This document shows positions 51,753 to 59,683 of a DNA stretch of 64,000 bases, piece by piece. The notes beneath the pieces were generated by a model. That model saw only the letters and a list, made by a program, of their open reading frames with translations, did not search any database and was not told where the DNA came from. Where the stretch lies: the NCBI GenBank assembly GCA_030603445.1, contig JAUVXU010000006.1:31077-95076 (forward strand), given 5' to 3'. The position numbers and the translations under genes are program-made. Position 1 is the stretch's first letter. Each line of letters begins with the position of its first letter. This DNA is from Methanomicrobia archaeon. Its GTDB lineage: Archaea > Methanobacteriota_B > Thermococci > Methanofastidiosales > NM3.

Positions 51753-52607
51753 TTATTTGGTTAAACCTTCAATGAGGCTTTCAACTACACAGTTCAGGTT
51801 GTCGATATAGTTTTGGGATAATGGGTTTATGGTTAGTATTATGCCGTTTATCTCTTTAGATATGATTTCAGCGCTTTTGGGGTTGAATTGGGGTTCCACA
51901 AAAATCACGTGTATATTAAATTCCTTTGCTAGTTCTATTATGGCGATAATATCTTTCGGAGAAGGTTCTTTTCCCTCTTGTTCTATAGCTATTTGTTCAA
52001 GCCCATACTCTCTGCAAAAATATGTCCATGCAGGATGGAACACAATGAATTTATTGTTGGTTAAATCTTCAAGTTTTGCACGCATATTTTGGTCAAGCAA
52101 CCATAATTCCCCTATATACGCTTCTTTGTTCAAAGCATAGTAATTCTCGTTTTCTGGATCTATTTTTACCATGGCATCATATATTTGAGCAACACCTTTA
52201 ATGGCAATCTTAGGAGAAAGCCATACATGGGGGTCGTATCCATCATTTATGGGAATTAGATCAGCCCCTTCTGAAATATCAACAATAACTATATCTTTAT
52301 TTGTTGTGAGGAACTTCTCTGCCCATTTCTCGAGACCTACTCCATTTTTTATCCAAAGTTTAGCATTGTTTATCTCAATGAGTTGATTTGGAGTTGGTTC
52401 ATAAGTGTGAGGTTCTGATCCTTCTGGGACCAGAATGCTAATATTTACGTTTTCCCCTCCAACACGCTCTACCCACTCAAAATATGGGGCAATGCTTACC
52501 ACCACGTTTATGGCGCTTTCATTTTCTTGGGTAGCATTGGAGATGCATCCAGAAAGTAGTGGCACAAGTATTACAATTATTAATAAGAATCTCTGTGATC
52601 GTTTCAT
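51753..52607 (-). CDS. Metal-binding lipoprotein, ZnuA/TroA-like
   Basis: 284 residues. Lipoprotein signal with lipobox LLSGC (Cys 21). Ligand positions: EGSEPHTYEPTPNQ (His), YDPHVWLSPKIA (His), FIVFHPAWTYFCREYGLEQ (His) and FVEPQFNPKSAEII (Glu). There is no His-rich loop of the kind found in many zinc ZnuAs. Metal is therefore not fixed by sequence. First gene of the operon, divergent from NikR. Confidence 0.9.
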   Translation of the reverse strand: MKRSQRFLLIIVILVPLLSGCISNATQENESAINVVVSIAPYFEWVERVGGENVNISILVPEGSEPHTYEPTPNQLIEINNAKLWIKNGVGLEKWAEKFLTTNKDIVIVDISEGADLIPINDGYDPHVWLSPKIAIKGVAQIYDAMVKIDPENENYYALNKEAYIGELWLLDQNMRAKLEDLTNNKFIVFHPAWTYFCREYGLEQIAIEQEGKEPSPKDIIAIIELAKEFNIHVIFVEPQFNPKSAEIISKEINGIILTINPLSQNYIDNLNCVVESLIEGLTK

Positions 52608-52668
52608 CTTATCACTTTAATAACTATTTCCCAAATTATATTATTATATGGCATAGTTTAAATATATT

Positions 52669-52680
52669 ATTATTAATAAT
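52669..52680. promoter_or_regulatory. Palindrome between the metal-transporter and nikR promoters
   Basis: ATTATTAATAAT is a perfect 12-bp palindrome in the 113-bp divergent region, lying between TATA-like ATTTAAAC (minus) and TTTATAAA (plus). Low sequence complexity makes chance occurrence likely, but the position suits a NikR operator. Confidence 0.3.
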
Positions 52681-52689
52681 TATAAGAAT

Positions 52690-52697
52690 ATTTATAA
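52690..52697 (+). promoter_or_regulatory. TATA box of nikR
   Basis: TTTATAAA about 24-31 bp before the ATG at 52721, implying a leaderless or nearly leaderless transcript. Confidence 0.45.
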
Positions 52698-52720
52698 ATT
52701 GTTATTAACATCTTATTATA

Positions 52721-53104
52721 ATGGCAATTATTAGTGTTTCGTTAAATGATAAGATCTTACAAGATATAGACTTATTACAAAGAGAGATGGGGTTTTCAGG
52801 CCGCTCTGAGATTTTTAGGGCAGGGGCACGCCTACTAATTGAGGACTACAAGAGTAAAAAAGAGCTTAAGGGCATGATAAGTTCTGTCCTTATTCTACTT
52901 CATGACAAACACATTGAAGATATGATAATTGAGGTCAAGCATAATTTTGAGGATATCATAGACACCCAAATACATAATCATACTGTAGAAGACAAGTGTC
53001 TTGATATATTCATTCTAAAAGGCGACGCATCGCGTATAAAAGATCTAACTACTATCTTTCAAAGTCAGGGGCATATGGATTACATTAAACTAGTTGTTCC
53101 ATAA
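52721..53104 (+). CDS. nikR: Nickel-responsive regulator NikR
   Basis: 127 residues. Ribbon-helix-helix at 1-45 (ISVSLNDKILQDIDLLQREMGFSGRSEIFRAGARLLI), then an ACT-like domain. The four nickel ligands of E. coli NikR line up exactly: His in EVKHNFED, then 11 residues on H-N-H, then Cys six after the second His in TVEDKC. CLDIFILKGD follows as in the family. Nickel loading activates DNA binding and represses nickel uptake. It is divergent from the ABC metal operon and overlaps the GIY-YIG gene tail to tail by 20 bp. Confidence 0.93.
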   Translation: MAIISVSLNDKILQDIDLLQREMGFSGRSEIFRAGARLLIEDYKSKKELKGMISSVLILLHDKHIEDMIIEVKHNFEDIIDTQIHNHTVEDKCLDIFILKGDASRIKDLTTIFQSQGHMDYIKLVVP

Positions 53105-53522
53105 TGGCATTTGGACACAAAATAAATCCTTGTGAGTAGAGATGCGTTTCTAGCAGTTCGGGCGATGATAGTTCAAATAGATGCCCTTTGCAGGAACAGT
53201 CGCTAGCGCCAAGACCTTTAACAACTGTAGATAATGTTGATACGCTTTTTGCAGTGGCGCATTCATTGCGCATTTCACCTTTTTTTATATATATTCTTTC
53301 AATAGTACTACGTTCTAGCAGATAATCAATATGCCAATGATTCCGTTTTTTTTCGCGCATGTGGTGGCGCAATCTTTGTTCAAGCCCCCCCATTGCCGAA
53401 CCAACATAAGCATACCATCCTGCTTTGAAAGTATAAATTCCCTGTTTCCCTACAGACAACCTTTCTTTTGATGGGACTTTTATTAGGAGCACGTAGGTCC
53501 CTTTGATAACAGGTCTGTTCAT
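53085..53522 (-). CDS. GIY-YIG/DUF123 (Uri-type) nuclease-like protein
   Basis: 145 residues. GTYVLLIKVPSKERLSVGK, then the GIYTFKAGWYAYVGSAMGGL segment with Y-A-Y-V-G, and HHMREKKRNHWHIDYLLERSTIERI. DUF123 proteins occur alone or fused to endonuclease III in archaea. CSCKGHLFELSSPE adds a conserved Cys pair. Its start overlaps the end of the IMP cyclohydrolase gene by 4 bp. Confidence 0.85.
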   Translation of the reverse strand: MNRPVIKGTYVLLIKVPSKERLSVGKQGIYTFKAGWYAYVGSAMGGLEQRLRHHMREKKRNHWHIDYLLERSTIERIYIKKGEMRNECATAKSVSTLSTVVKGLGASDCSCKGHLFELSSPELLETHLYSQGFILCPNAIMEQLV

Positions 53523-54022
53523 TTTTCCACCAAATAAGAGAGGATTTTCATTTCATATTCAATTATATACTCCGTCGCTATTTTTGCATATTCTTGTTTC
53601 ATGGCCTTAAACACATTATCTTTTATTAGTCTCTCTGCTACATCACCATATTGTTGCGGGCTGACTATAACAAGGACATCTTCATAGTGTTTCACTCCAG
53701 AGCGTATTAGGGATACCCCCCCTATATCCATGTTTTTTAATGGATTTTTATCTTCACGCTCAATTGGCATAAGATTAACAACAACCATGCTTATTTTTCC
53801 TTCAGATATTTCGGCATGCAAGGCCGGGTGCAGTGTTTTTATCTTTCCATCGAGTAATTCTTCAAAACCAGTAATAGAAGATGTACATTTGGCTGCTACA
53901 CCATTTTCTTGTAGGTATCGATGCGTTCCTGGTGTTGCAATTATCTTTGCTCCTGATGCAACAAGTTTTTCTCCAAACGATTTTAAGCCTTCTTTCTCAT
54001 ACACACTGATTAGTACTTTCAT
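53519..54022 (-). CDS. purH: Stand-alone IMP cyclohydrolase domain (PurH N-terminal, MGS-like)
   Basis: 167 residues corresponding only to the N-terminal half of bacterial PurH. LISVYEKEGLKSFGEKLVASGAKIIATPGTHRYLQENG, SITGFEELLDGKIKTLHPALHAEI and NMDIGGVSLIRSGVKHYEDVLVIV match the IMPCH signatures. The AICAR transformylase half is missing, so this organism needs another enzyme (for example PurP) for the preceding step. The common archaeal cyclohydrolase PurO is unrelated. Confidence 0.85.
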   Translation of the reverse strand: MKVLISVYEKEGLKSFGEKLVASGAKIIATPGTHRYLQENGVAAKCTSSITGFEELLDGKIKTLHPALHAEISEGKISMVVVNLMPIEREDKNPLKNMDIGGVSLIRSGVKHYEDVLVIVSPQQYGDVAERLIKDNVFKAMKQEYAKIATEYIIEYEMKILSYLVEK

Positions 54023-54103
54023 ATCTTTCTTTCCTTAATCTATTATTATAATAAATATACTGCTTCACAAAGCTTATTAAGGTAACTTTTGTATTGGCCA
54101 TAT

Positions 54104-55480
54104 ATGGATTTCTTTGAGCTTACTAAACAATGCACAAAAAATGTCATGAATCATAAGAATGAGGAATTCCACATAGTCTCGCATATGGATGCAGACGGTA
54201 TTTCTAGTTGTGCAATACTTTCCAAGGCGTTCGAGCGCGCAGGTATCGAACATACATTCTCATGCGTGAAACTTAATGAACTAAGTAAGATTCCTCCTTC
54301 GGAAAATATGGTTTTTTGTGACTTGGGAAGTGGACAGCAACAAGAAATCAAGCAGTTGTTTAGTGGTTCAAATATTACAATAATCGATCACCATCAGTTT
54401 GAATGTTCGCTCTTCCCTTGCCATTTCAACCCATTCCTAGTTGGAATAAATGGAGGAACTGAAGTATCCGGGAGTGGAATGTCATACTTTTTCTCCAAGG
54501 CACTTGACCCTAAAAATGTGGATCTTTCCCAAATTGCAATCGTCGGGGCTATAGGCGATATGCAGGCATTATGGGGGCGTCTTGAGGGTCTTAACAGAAG
54601 CATACTTGATGACGGAATTAAAGCAGGGGTTGTGACAGCTTCACCTGATCTATTATTATATGGCCGTTATACCCGCCCTATATTCAAATCGTTGCAATAC
54701 TTCTCGGACCCACCTATCCCTGGTGTTTCAGGCAGTGAATCAAATGCCGTAGCTCTTTTAGGAAATTTGGATATTGATATAAAGGAGGAAGATTGGAGAA
54801 CACTATCAGATCTTTCTTTCGAAGAAAAACAAAGATTAGGAACTGAACTGATTCGAAGAATATTAAGTGAACTTCCTAAAGAGTTTGTGCATCTTGCCCC
54901 AAAATTGGTGTTCGGAGAAGCATACTCTTTCGAATGTGAGGATAGATATTCTCCTCTTCGCGACGCTTCAGAGTTCTCAACATGTCTCAATGCTACAGGA
55001 AGGAATAATCATCCTGAGATAGGTGTCGAGGTAGCTAAAGGGAATCGAGGCATATATTTTGATAAACTTAAGATACTGCTCAAGCGCCATCGGCGTAAAC
55101 TTGCCCAAAGCATTAGTCTAATAGATTCTAGGGGTATATCGCATCTTGATAATATCCAATATTTCGATGGCACAGGCATAACAGACGCACTTGTTGGAAC
55201 AGTGGCAGGAATGATGTTGGGGTCAGAGGAATGCAATCCATTCATGCCTCTAATTGGATATACCCCAATTGACGATTCCACAATAAAAGTATCTGTGCGT
55301 TGTTCGAAACTTTTGGTGCACAGGAATCTTAATATGGGCACGATCTTGCGCGATGTTGCTGCTAACTATGGCGGCGTTGGCGGAGGGCATGCATTTGCTT
55401 GTGGAGCCTATATTCCATTTGAACATATAACGGCGTTCTTACATGACATTTCACTGGCAGTAGGAGCATCTATTACTTAA
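54104..55480 (+). CDS. RecJ-like DHH phosphoesterase (GAN-type archaeal exonuclease)
   Basis: About 458 residues from ATG 54104 (ATG 54089 also possible). DHH motifs: IVSHMDADGISSCAILSKAF, FCDLGSG, IIDHHQFE and AIVGAIGDMQ; the C-terminal DHHA1 part has VRCSKLLVHRNLNMGTILRD and GGVGGGHAFACGAYIP. Archaeal RecJ homologues bind GINS/Cdc45-like complexes or degrade single-stranded nucleic acid. It has no OB fold beyond the core. Catalytic residues look intact. Confidence 0.85.
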   Translation: MDFFELTKQCTKNVMNHKNEEFHIVSHMDADGISSCAILSKAFERAGIEHTFSCVKLNELSKIPPSENMVFCDLGSGQQQEIKQLFSGSNITIIDHHQFECSLFPCHFNPFLVGINGGTEVSGSGMSYFFSKALDPKNVDLSQIAIVGAIGDMQALWGRLEGLNRSILDDGIKAGVVTASPDLLLYGRYTRPIFKSLQYFSDPPIPGVSGSESNAVALLGNLDIDIKEEDWRTLSDLSFEEKQRLGTELIRRILSELPKEFVHLAPKLVFGEAYSFECEDRYSPLRDASEFSTCLNATGRNNHPEIGVEVAKGNRGIYFDKLKILLKRHRRKLAQSISLIDSRGISHLDNIQYFDGTGITDALVGTVAGMMLGSEECNPFMPLIGYTPIDDSTIKVSVRCSKLLVHRNLNMGTILRDVAANYGGVGGGHAFACGAYIPFEHITAFLHDISLAVGASIT

Positions 55481-55599
55481 AAAGAATGTATAATGGTATC
55501 ATTTAGCCGTTTTAGTATTTTTTATCTTTCTGAAATTAAAAAATACATATATTAAGAGTTGCAAACACGCTTTATTTAATCATACTAAAAACTCCTTAC

Positions 55600-55614
55600 C
55601 GAAAAGTTTAAAAA
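55600..55614 (+). promoter_or_regulatory. BRE/TATA promoter of 5S rRNA and tRNA-Asp
   Basis: CGAAAAG (BRE) joins TTTAAAAA (TATA), 22-29 bp before the 5' end of the 5S sequence. The spacing is the archaeal optimum. Confidence 0.65.
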
Positions 55615-55635
55615 GAGACTTGATAAGTCAAATTC

Positions 55636-55755
55636 CGGTACGGCGGTCATAGCAAGAGGGCTACACCTGGTCTCGTTCCGATCCCAGAAGTAAAGTCTCT
55701 TTGCGATTCGGGTTGTACTGCCTTCGGTGGGAACCCCGAGACGCTGCCGGCTCCT
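55636..55755 (+). rRNA. rrf: 5S ribosomal RNA
   Basis: About 120 nt. CGGCGGTCATAGC near the 5' end and the terminal CTGCCG pair as helix I; internal CACCTGGTCTCGTTCCGATC and CCAGAAGTAAAG are archaeal 5S signatures. Ends are accurate to a few bases. No 16S or 23S gene is adjacent: recJ lies upstream and tRNA-Asp downstream. Confidence 0.9.
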
Positions 55756-55766
55756 TGTTGAGAACT

Positions 55767-55844
55767 GCCCGGGTAGTGTAGTCCGGCCTATCATACAGGA
55801 CTGTCACTCCTGTGACTCGGGTCCGAATCCCGGCCCGGGCGCCA
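55767..55844 (+). tRNA. tRNA-Asp(GTC), CCA encoded
   Basis: Acceptor GCCCGGG/CCCGGGC with discriminator G, anticodon stem CAGGA/TCCTG with loop CTGTCAC (anticodon GTC), T arm CGGGTCCGAATCCCG. CCA follows at 55842-55844. Twelve bp behind 5S, so the two share a transcript. Confidence 0.93.
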
Positions 55845-55975
55845 ACAAAATAGGAATAAGGTGATGGTATAGATAGTGGAGAACTTGGAGTTCATGTTTT
55901 TTAAGGATTTTTTAAAAAATGGAATGTTTTTCGTTAGTCTCCGTAGCGTCATACTAGTGTGTATACCATGTAAAT

Positions 55976-56049
55976 GGGCCTGTAGCTCAGTCTGGAAGAG
56001 CACCTGGCTTTTAACCAGGTGGTCGCGGGTTCAAACCCCGTCAGGCCCG
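55976..56049 (+). tRNA. tRNA-Lys(TTT)
   Basis: Acceptor GGGCCTG/CAGGCCC with discriminator G, anticodon stem CCTGG/CCAGG with loop CTTTTAA (anticodon TTT), T arm GCGGGTTCAAACCCCGT. CCA is not encoded, unlike the neighbouring tRNA-Asp and the tRNA-Ser. The rpo operon begins 49 bp downstream. Confidence 0.95.
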
Positions 56050-56098
56050 CTTCTCTGTTTATTAATAATTAGCGCGTTGATGAAGGATAGGATGTTTT

Positions 56099-56350
56099 AT
56101 GGATAAAGTGAATATTTTGGAGCATAAATTAGTGTCTAAGCATATTATTTTAAGTATTGAGGAAGAGGAATCTTTTTTAAAGAAGTATAATATATCAAGA
56201 AACAATTTACCATTGATTAAAACTAGTGACCCTGTGATAAAAGCGCTTGAAGAACAGGAAAACATTTTGTTGAAAGGAAGAATTATCAAGATTATTAGAC
56301 CTAATTCGCCTGCGGGTGAAGGTATCTATTACAGATATGTTGTTGAGTAG
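56099..56350 (+). CDS. rpoH: RNA polymerase subunit H (Rpo5)
   Basis: 83 residues. [28 protein letters not shown] and [14 protein letters not shown], ending [20 protein letters not shown], the archaeal RpoH and Rpb5 C-terminal domain. It heads the polymerase operon, 8 bp before rpoB. Confidence 0.95.
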   Translation: MDKVNILEHKLVSKHIILSIEEEESFLKKYNISRNNLPLIKTSDPVIKALEEQENILLKGRIIKIIRPNSPAGEGIYYRYVVE

Positions 56351-56358
56351 AGGTAGAT

Positions 56359-59300
56359 ATGATGGATGGATGGCCAGTTATTAATTCATTTTTTGAAGAA
56401 AAGGGATTTGTGGGACAGCATTTGGACTCTTACAATGATTTTATATCTCGTGGTGTACAGGAAATAATTGATGAGATTGGAATCATAGAAACTGATTTCG
56501 AAGAATTCAATGTAAAATTTGGAAAAATTAGATATGGACATCCTGTAACAAAAGAGGCGGATGGATCCAAACGCCAATTATATCCTTCTGAATGTAGATT
56601 ACGTGGATTATCTTATTCTATTCCAATTTTCTTGGAAATGTGTGCCCAGGCACCTGATGGCGAAGTGGGCGAACCTGTTGAAGTGTTTATTGGCGATATC
56701 CCTGTTATGCTGAAATCTGTTTCATGTATATTACATAACAAGGACGATGACGATCTCATTGCAACGGGCGAGGATCCAAACGACCCAGGAGGATATTTCA
56801 TTGTTAATGGCACGGAGAAGGTAATAGTTGCCATTGAGGATCTTGCCCCCAACAGAATACTTGTTGAGAAGGACGAACGGACCGATTCATGCATTGCAAA
56901 AGTGTTTTCTACAAGACAAGGTTTTCGATCATTGATAAAAATGGAGCGTAAACGCGATGGACTTCTTGAGATGTCTTTCCCGTCAGTTCCAGGAAAAATA
57001 CCTTTTGTTGTGCTCATGAAGTCTTTGGGCGTTGTTTCAGATCAGCAGGTCGTCATGTCCGTTTCAGGAGACCCAGAGGTACAAAAAGAACTCCTTGATA
57101 ACATACAAAATTCAATGGACATTGTTACTGAAGAGGATGCGCTTGATGTAATTGGGAAAAAAGTAGCAATAGGCCAGCTAAAAGAATATCGCCTAAAGCG
57201 TGCTGAAGACTCTATAGATCGTTACCTTTTGCCACATATTGGGACTGATAAAGAGGATAGGCTAAGAAAGGCGTATTACCTTGGAATTATGGCTGAGCGC
57301 GTTATAGAACTAGCGCTTGGAAGAAGAGGTTCAGATGACAAGGACCATTACACAAATAAGCGATGGAAACTTGCAGGAGAGCTTCTTAAAAATTTATTTA
57401 GGCTTTCATTTATTCAATTGACCAGGGATGTTAAATACCAACTGGAGAGAACATATGCTCGTGGACGTTACGACTCAACTAAACAAAATGATTTTATTCG
57501 TAAATCAGTGCGATCCGATGTATTGACAGAGCGTGTTAGACATGCAATCGCTACGGGTAGTTGGCCTGGTGGCAGAACCGGTGTTTCGCAATTGATGGAT
57601 TCTGTAAATTATATGTCTCGTTTGTCTCATCTTCGTAGGGTAGTATCTCCTCTGTCACGAAGCCAGTCACATTTTGAGGCACGTGATTTACATCCGACAC
57701 ACTGGGGCCGTATATGTCCAAATGAGACACCAGAAGGCCCAAATTGTGGACTTGTGAAAAACATGGCGCTCATGAGCGCAGTGTCAGTGTCTGCTAACGA
57801 GGCAGAGATTGAGGAGTATTTAAAGACAGTTGGAATTAGTGATCTTGAAAAACGCACTGACTCAAAGGATATGGCATATGTATACCTTAATGGAAATCTT
57901 ATAGGATGCCATGAAGCAGGGGATGAACTTGTTAAAAAGATGCGAGAGGATAGAAGAAGGGGATATATATCTAGACAAGTGAACATGGCGTTTTATCCAT
58001 CTACTAAAGAAATGCATATCAACTGCGATGGTGGAAGGGCACGCCGTCCTCTTATAATCGTAAAAAATGGGGCCCCTTTACTAAATAATAACATCATAAC
58101 TCAGATAAAGGAACGCGATATTTCATGGAATGATCTTTTGGACCAAGGAATAATAGAGTTTCTGGATGCAGAGGAAGAGGAGAACGCACTTGTTGCAAAT
58201 ACAGAAGAAGAAGTCACTTCAGAGCACACACATTTGGAGATATACCTGGGTTCCATTCTTGGAATCGCAACAAGCATAGTTCCATTCCCAGAACATAACG
58301 CATCACCCAGGAATTCATATGGTGCAGGTATGGCAAAACAAGCACTTGGTTTTGCTAAAGCTAACTTCCGTTGGGGCGTTGAGACGCGTGAGCACTTGAT
58401 GCACTACCCTGAGGTCCCAGTTGTTAATACAAACGTTTTGGATGCAGTTAAATTTGGCAGGCGGCCTGCTGGCCAAAATTTCGTTGTAGCTATACTTTCA
58501 TATTATGGCTATAATATTGAGGATGCTTTGATTATAAATAAAGGATCCATACAACGCGGATTAGGGCGCACAACATTCTTTAGGACCTATTCTACAGAGG
58601 AGCGACGCTACCCTGGAGGCCAGGTAGACAAATTTGAAATCCCCGATCAGGCCATTCGTGGTTTTAGAGGGAATGAGGCATATGAATTTTTAGATGAAGA
58701 TGGGATTATTCGTTTGGAATCACAGGTCGCAGGCGGAAATGTTATTATAGGGAGAACTAGCCCGCCTCGTTTCCTTCAAGAACTTGATGAGTTTGGCATA
58801 GATATCGCAGGACGTGGTGAGACATCCATTGCAGTTCGCCCAGGAGAATCAGGTATAATAGACATGGTGCTAGTCTCTGAGACCCAGGATGGGAATAAAT
58901 TATCCAAAATTAAGATGCGCAACCAGCGTATACCAGAACTTGGCGATAAATTCGCCTCACGCCACGGTCAAAAAGGCGTCATTGGATATGTAATGCCTCA
59001 TGAGGACATGCCTTTCACAGAATCAGGAATAGTGCCAGATTTAATTATCAATCCTCATGCAATACCTTCACGTAAAACAGTAGGACAGCTGCTTGAGATG
59101 ATAGGGGGAAAAGTCGGATCGCTGGAGGGCAGAAATGTTAATGCCACAGCTTTCGATAATGAAAGTGAAGAGGATTTACGAAGAAAGCTTACCGAGGACG
59201 GATTCAAGCACTCCGGAAGGGAGATCCTATACAATGGAATTACTGGTGAAATAATGGCTGCAGATATTTTTATTGGAGTTGCTTATTATCAGAAACTACA

Positions 59301-59679
59301 TCACATGGTTGCTGATAAGATGCATGCCCGTTCTCGTGGACCCCGCCAAATGCTAACTCGACAACCTACAGAAGGAAAAGCACGAGAAGGTGGTCTTAGG
59401 TTTGGTGAAATGGAACGCGACTGCTTGGTTGGGCATGGTGCAGCGATGTTGCTGCAAGAGCGTTTGCTTGAGTCATCAGATAAATACAATGTGTTAATAT
59501 GTGGAAAATGTGGGAATCTTGCCATATACGACAAAATGCGCAGTAAAAAACAATGTCTGCTATGTGATGAGGATATAGACATACATGTTGTGGAAGTGTC
59601 ATATGCATTTAAATTATTGATGCAAGAGTTGGAGTCCATGCTTATTCAACCCAAATTGAAATTGGAGGACAGGGCGTGA
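56359..59679 (+). CDS. rpoB: RNA polymerase subunit B, unsplit (Rpo2)
   Basis: 1106 residues in one frame, not divided into B'' and B' as in most methanogens and haloarchaea. Motifs: [15 protein letters not shown] early, [23 protein letters not shown] in the middle, [38 protein letters not shown] and the C-terminal clamp [35 protein letters not shown] four-Cys zinc site CGKCGNLA...CLLCDED closes the protein. It forms half of the catalytic centre. Starts ATG 56359 or 56362. Confidence 0.97.
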   Translation: MMDGWPVINSFFEEKGFVGQHLDSYNDFISRGVQEIIDEIGIIETDFEEFNVKFGKIRYGHPVTKEADGSKRQLYPSECRLRGLSYSIPIFLEMCAQAPDGEVGEPVEVFIGDIPVMLKSVSCILHNKDDDDLIATGEDPNDPGGYFIVNGTEKVIVAIEDLAPNRILVEKDERTDSCIAKVFSTRQGFRSLIKMERKRDGLLEMSFPSVPGKIPFVVLMKSLGVVSDQQVVMSVSGDPEVQKELLDNIQNSMDIVTEEDALDVIGKKVAIGQLKEYRLKRAEDSIDRYLLPHIGTDKEDRLRKAYYLGIMAERVIELALGRRGSDDKDHYTNKRWKLAGELLKNLFRLSFIQLTRDVKYQLERTYARGRYDSTKQNDFIRKSVRSDVLTERVRHAIATGSWPGGRTGVSQLMDSVNYMSRLSHLRRVVSPLSRSQSHFEARDLHPTHWGRICPNETPEGPNCGLVKNMALMSAVSVSANEAEIEEYLKTVGISDLEKRTDSKDMAYVYLNGNLIGCHEAGDELVKKMREDRRRGYISRQVNMAFYPSTKEMHINCDGGRARRPLIIVKNGAPLLNNNIITQIKERDISWNDLLDQGIIEFLDAEEEENALVANTEEEVTSEHTHLEIYLGSILGIATSIVPFPEHNASPRNSYGAGMAKQALGFAKANFRWGVETREHLMHYPEVPVVNTNVLDAVKFGRRPAGQNFVVAILSYYGYNIEDALIINKGSIQRGLGRTTFFRTYSTEERRYPGGQVDKFEIPDQAIRGFRGNEAYEFLDEDGIIRLESQVAGGNVIIGRTSPPRFLQELDEFGIDIAGRGETSIAVRPGESGIIDMVLVSETQDGNKLSKIKMRNQRIPELGDKFASRHGQKGVIGYVMPHEDMPFTESGIVPDLIINPHAIPSRKTVGQLLEMIGGKVGSLEGRNVNATAFDNESEEDLRRKLTEDGFKHSGREILYNGITGEIMAADIFIGVAYYQKLHHMVADKMHARSRGPRQMLTRQPTEGKAREGGLRFGEMERDCLVGHGAAMLLQERLLESSDKYNVLICGKCGNLAIYDKMRSKKQCLLCDEDIDIHVVEVSYAFKLLMQELESMLIQPKLKLEDRA

Positions 59680-59683
59680 TATC

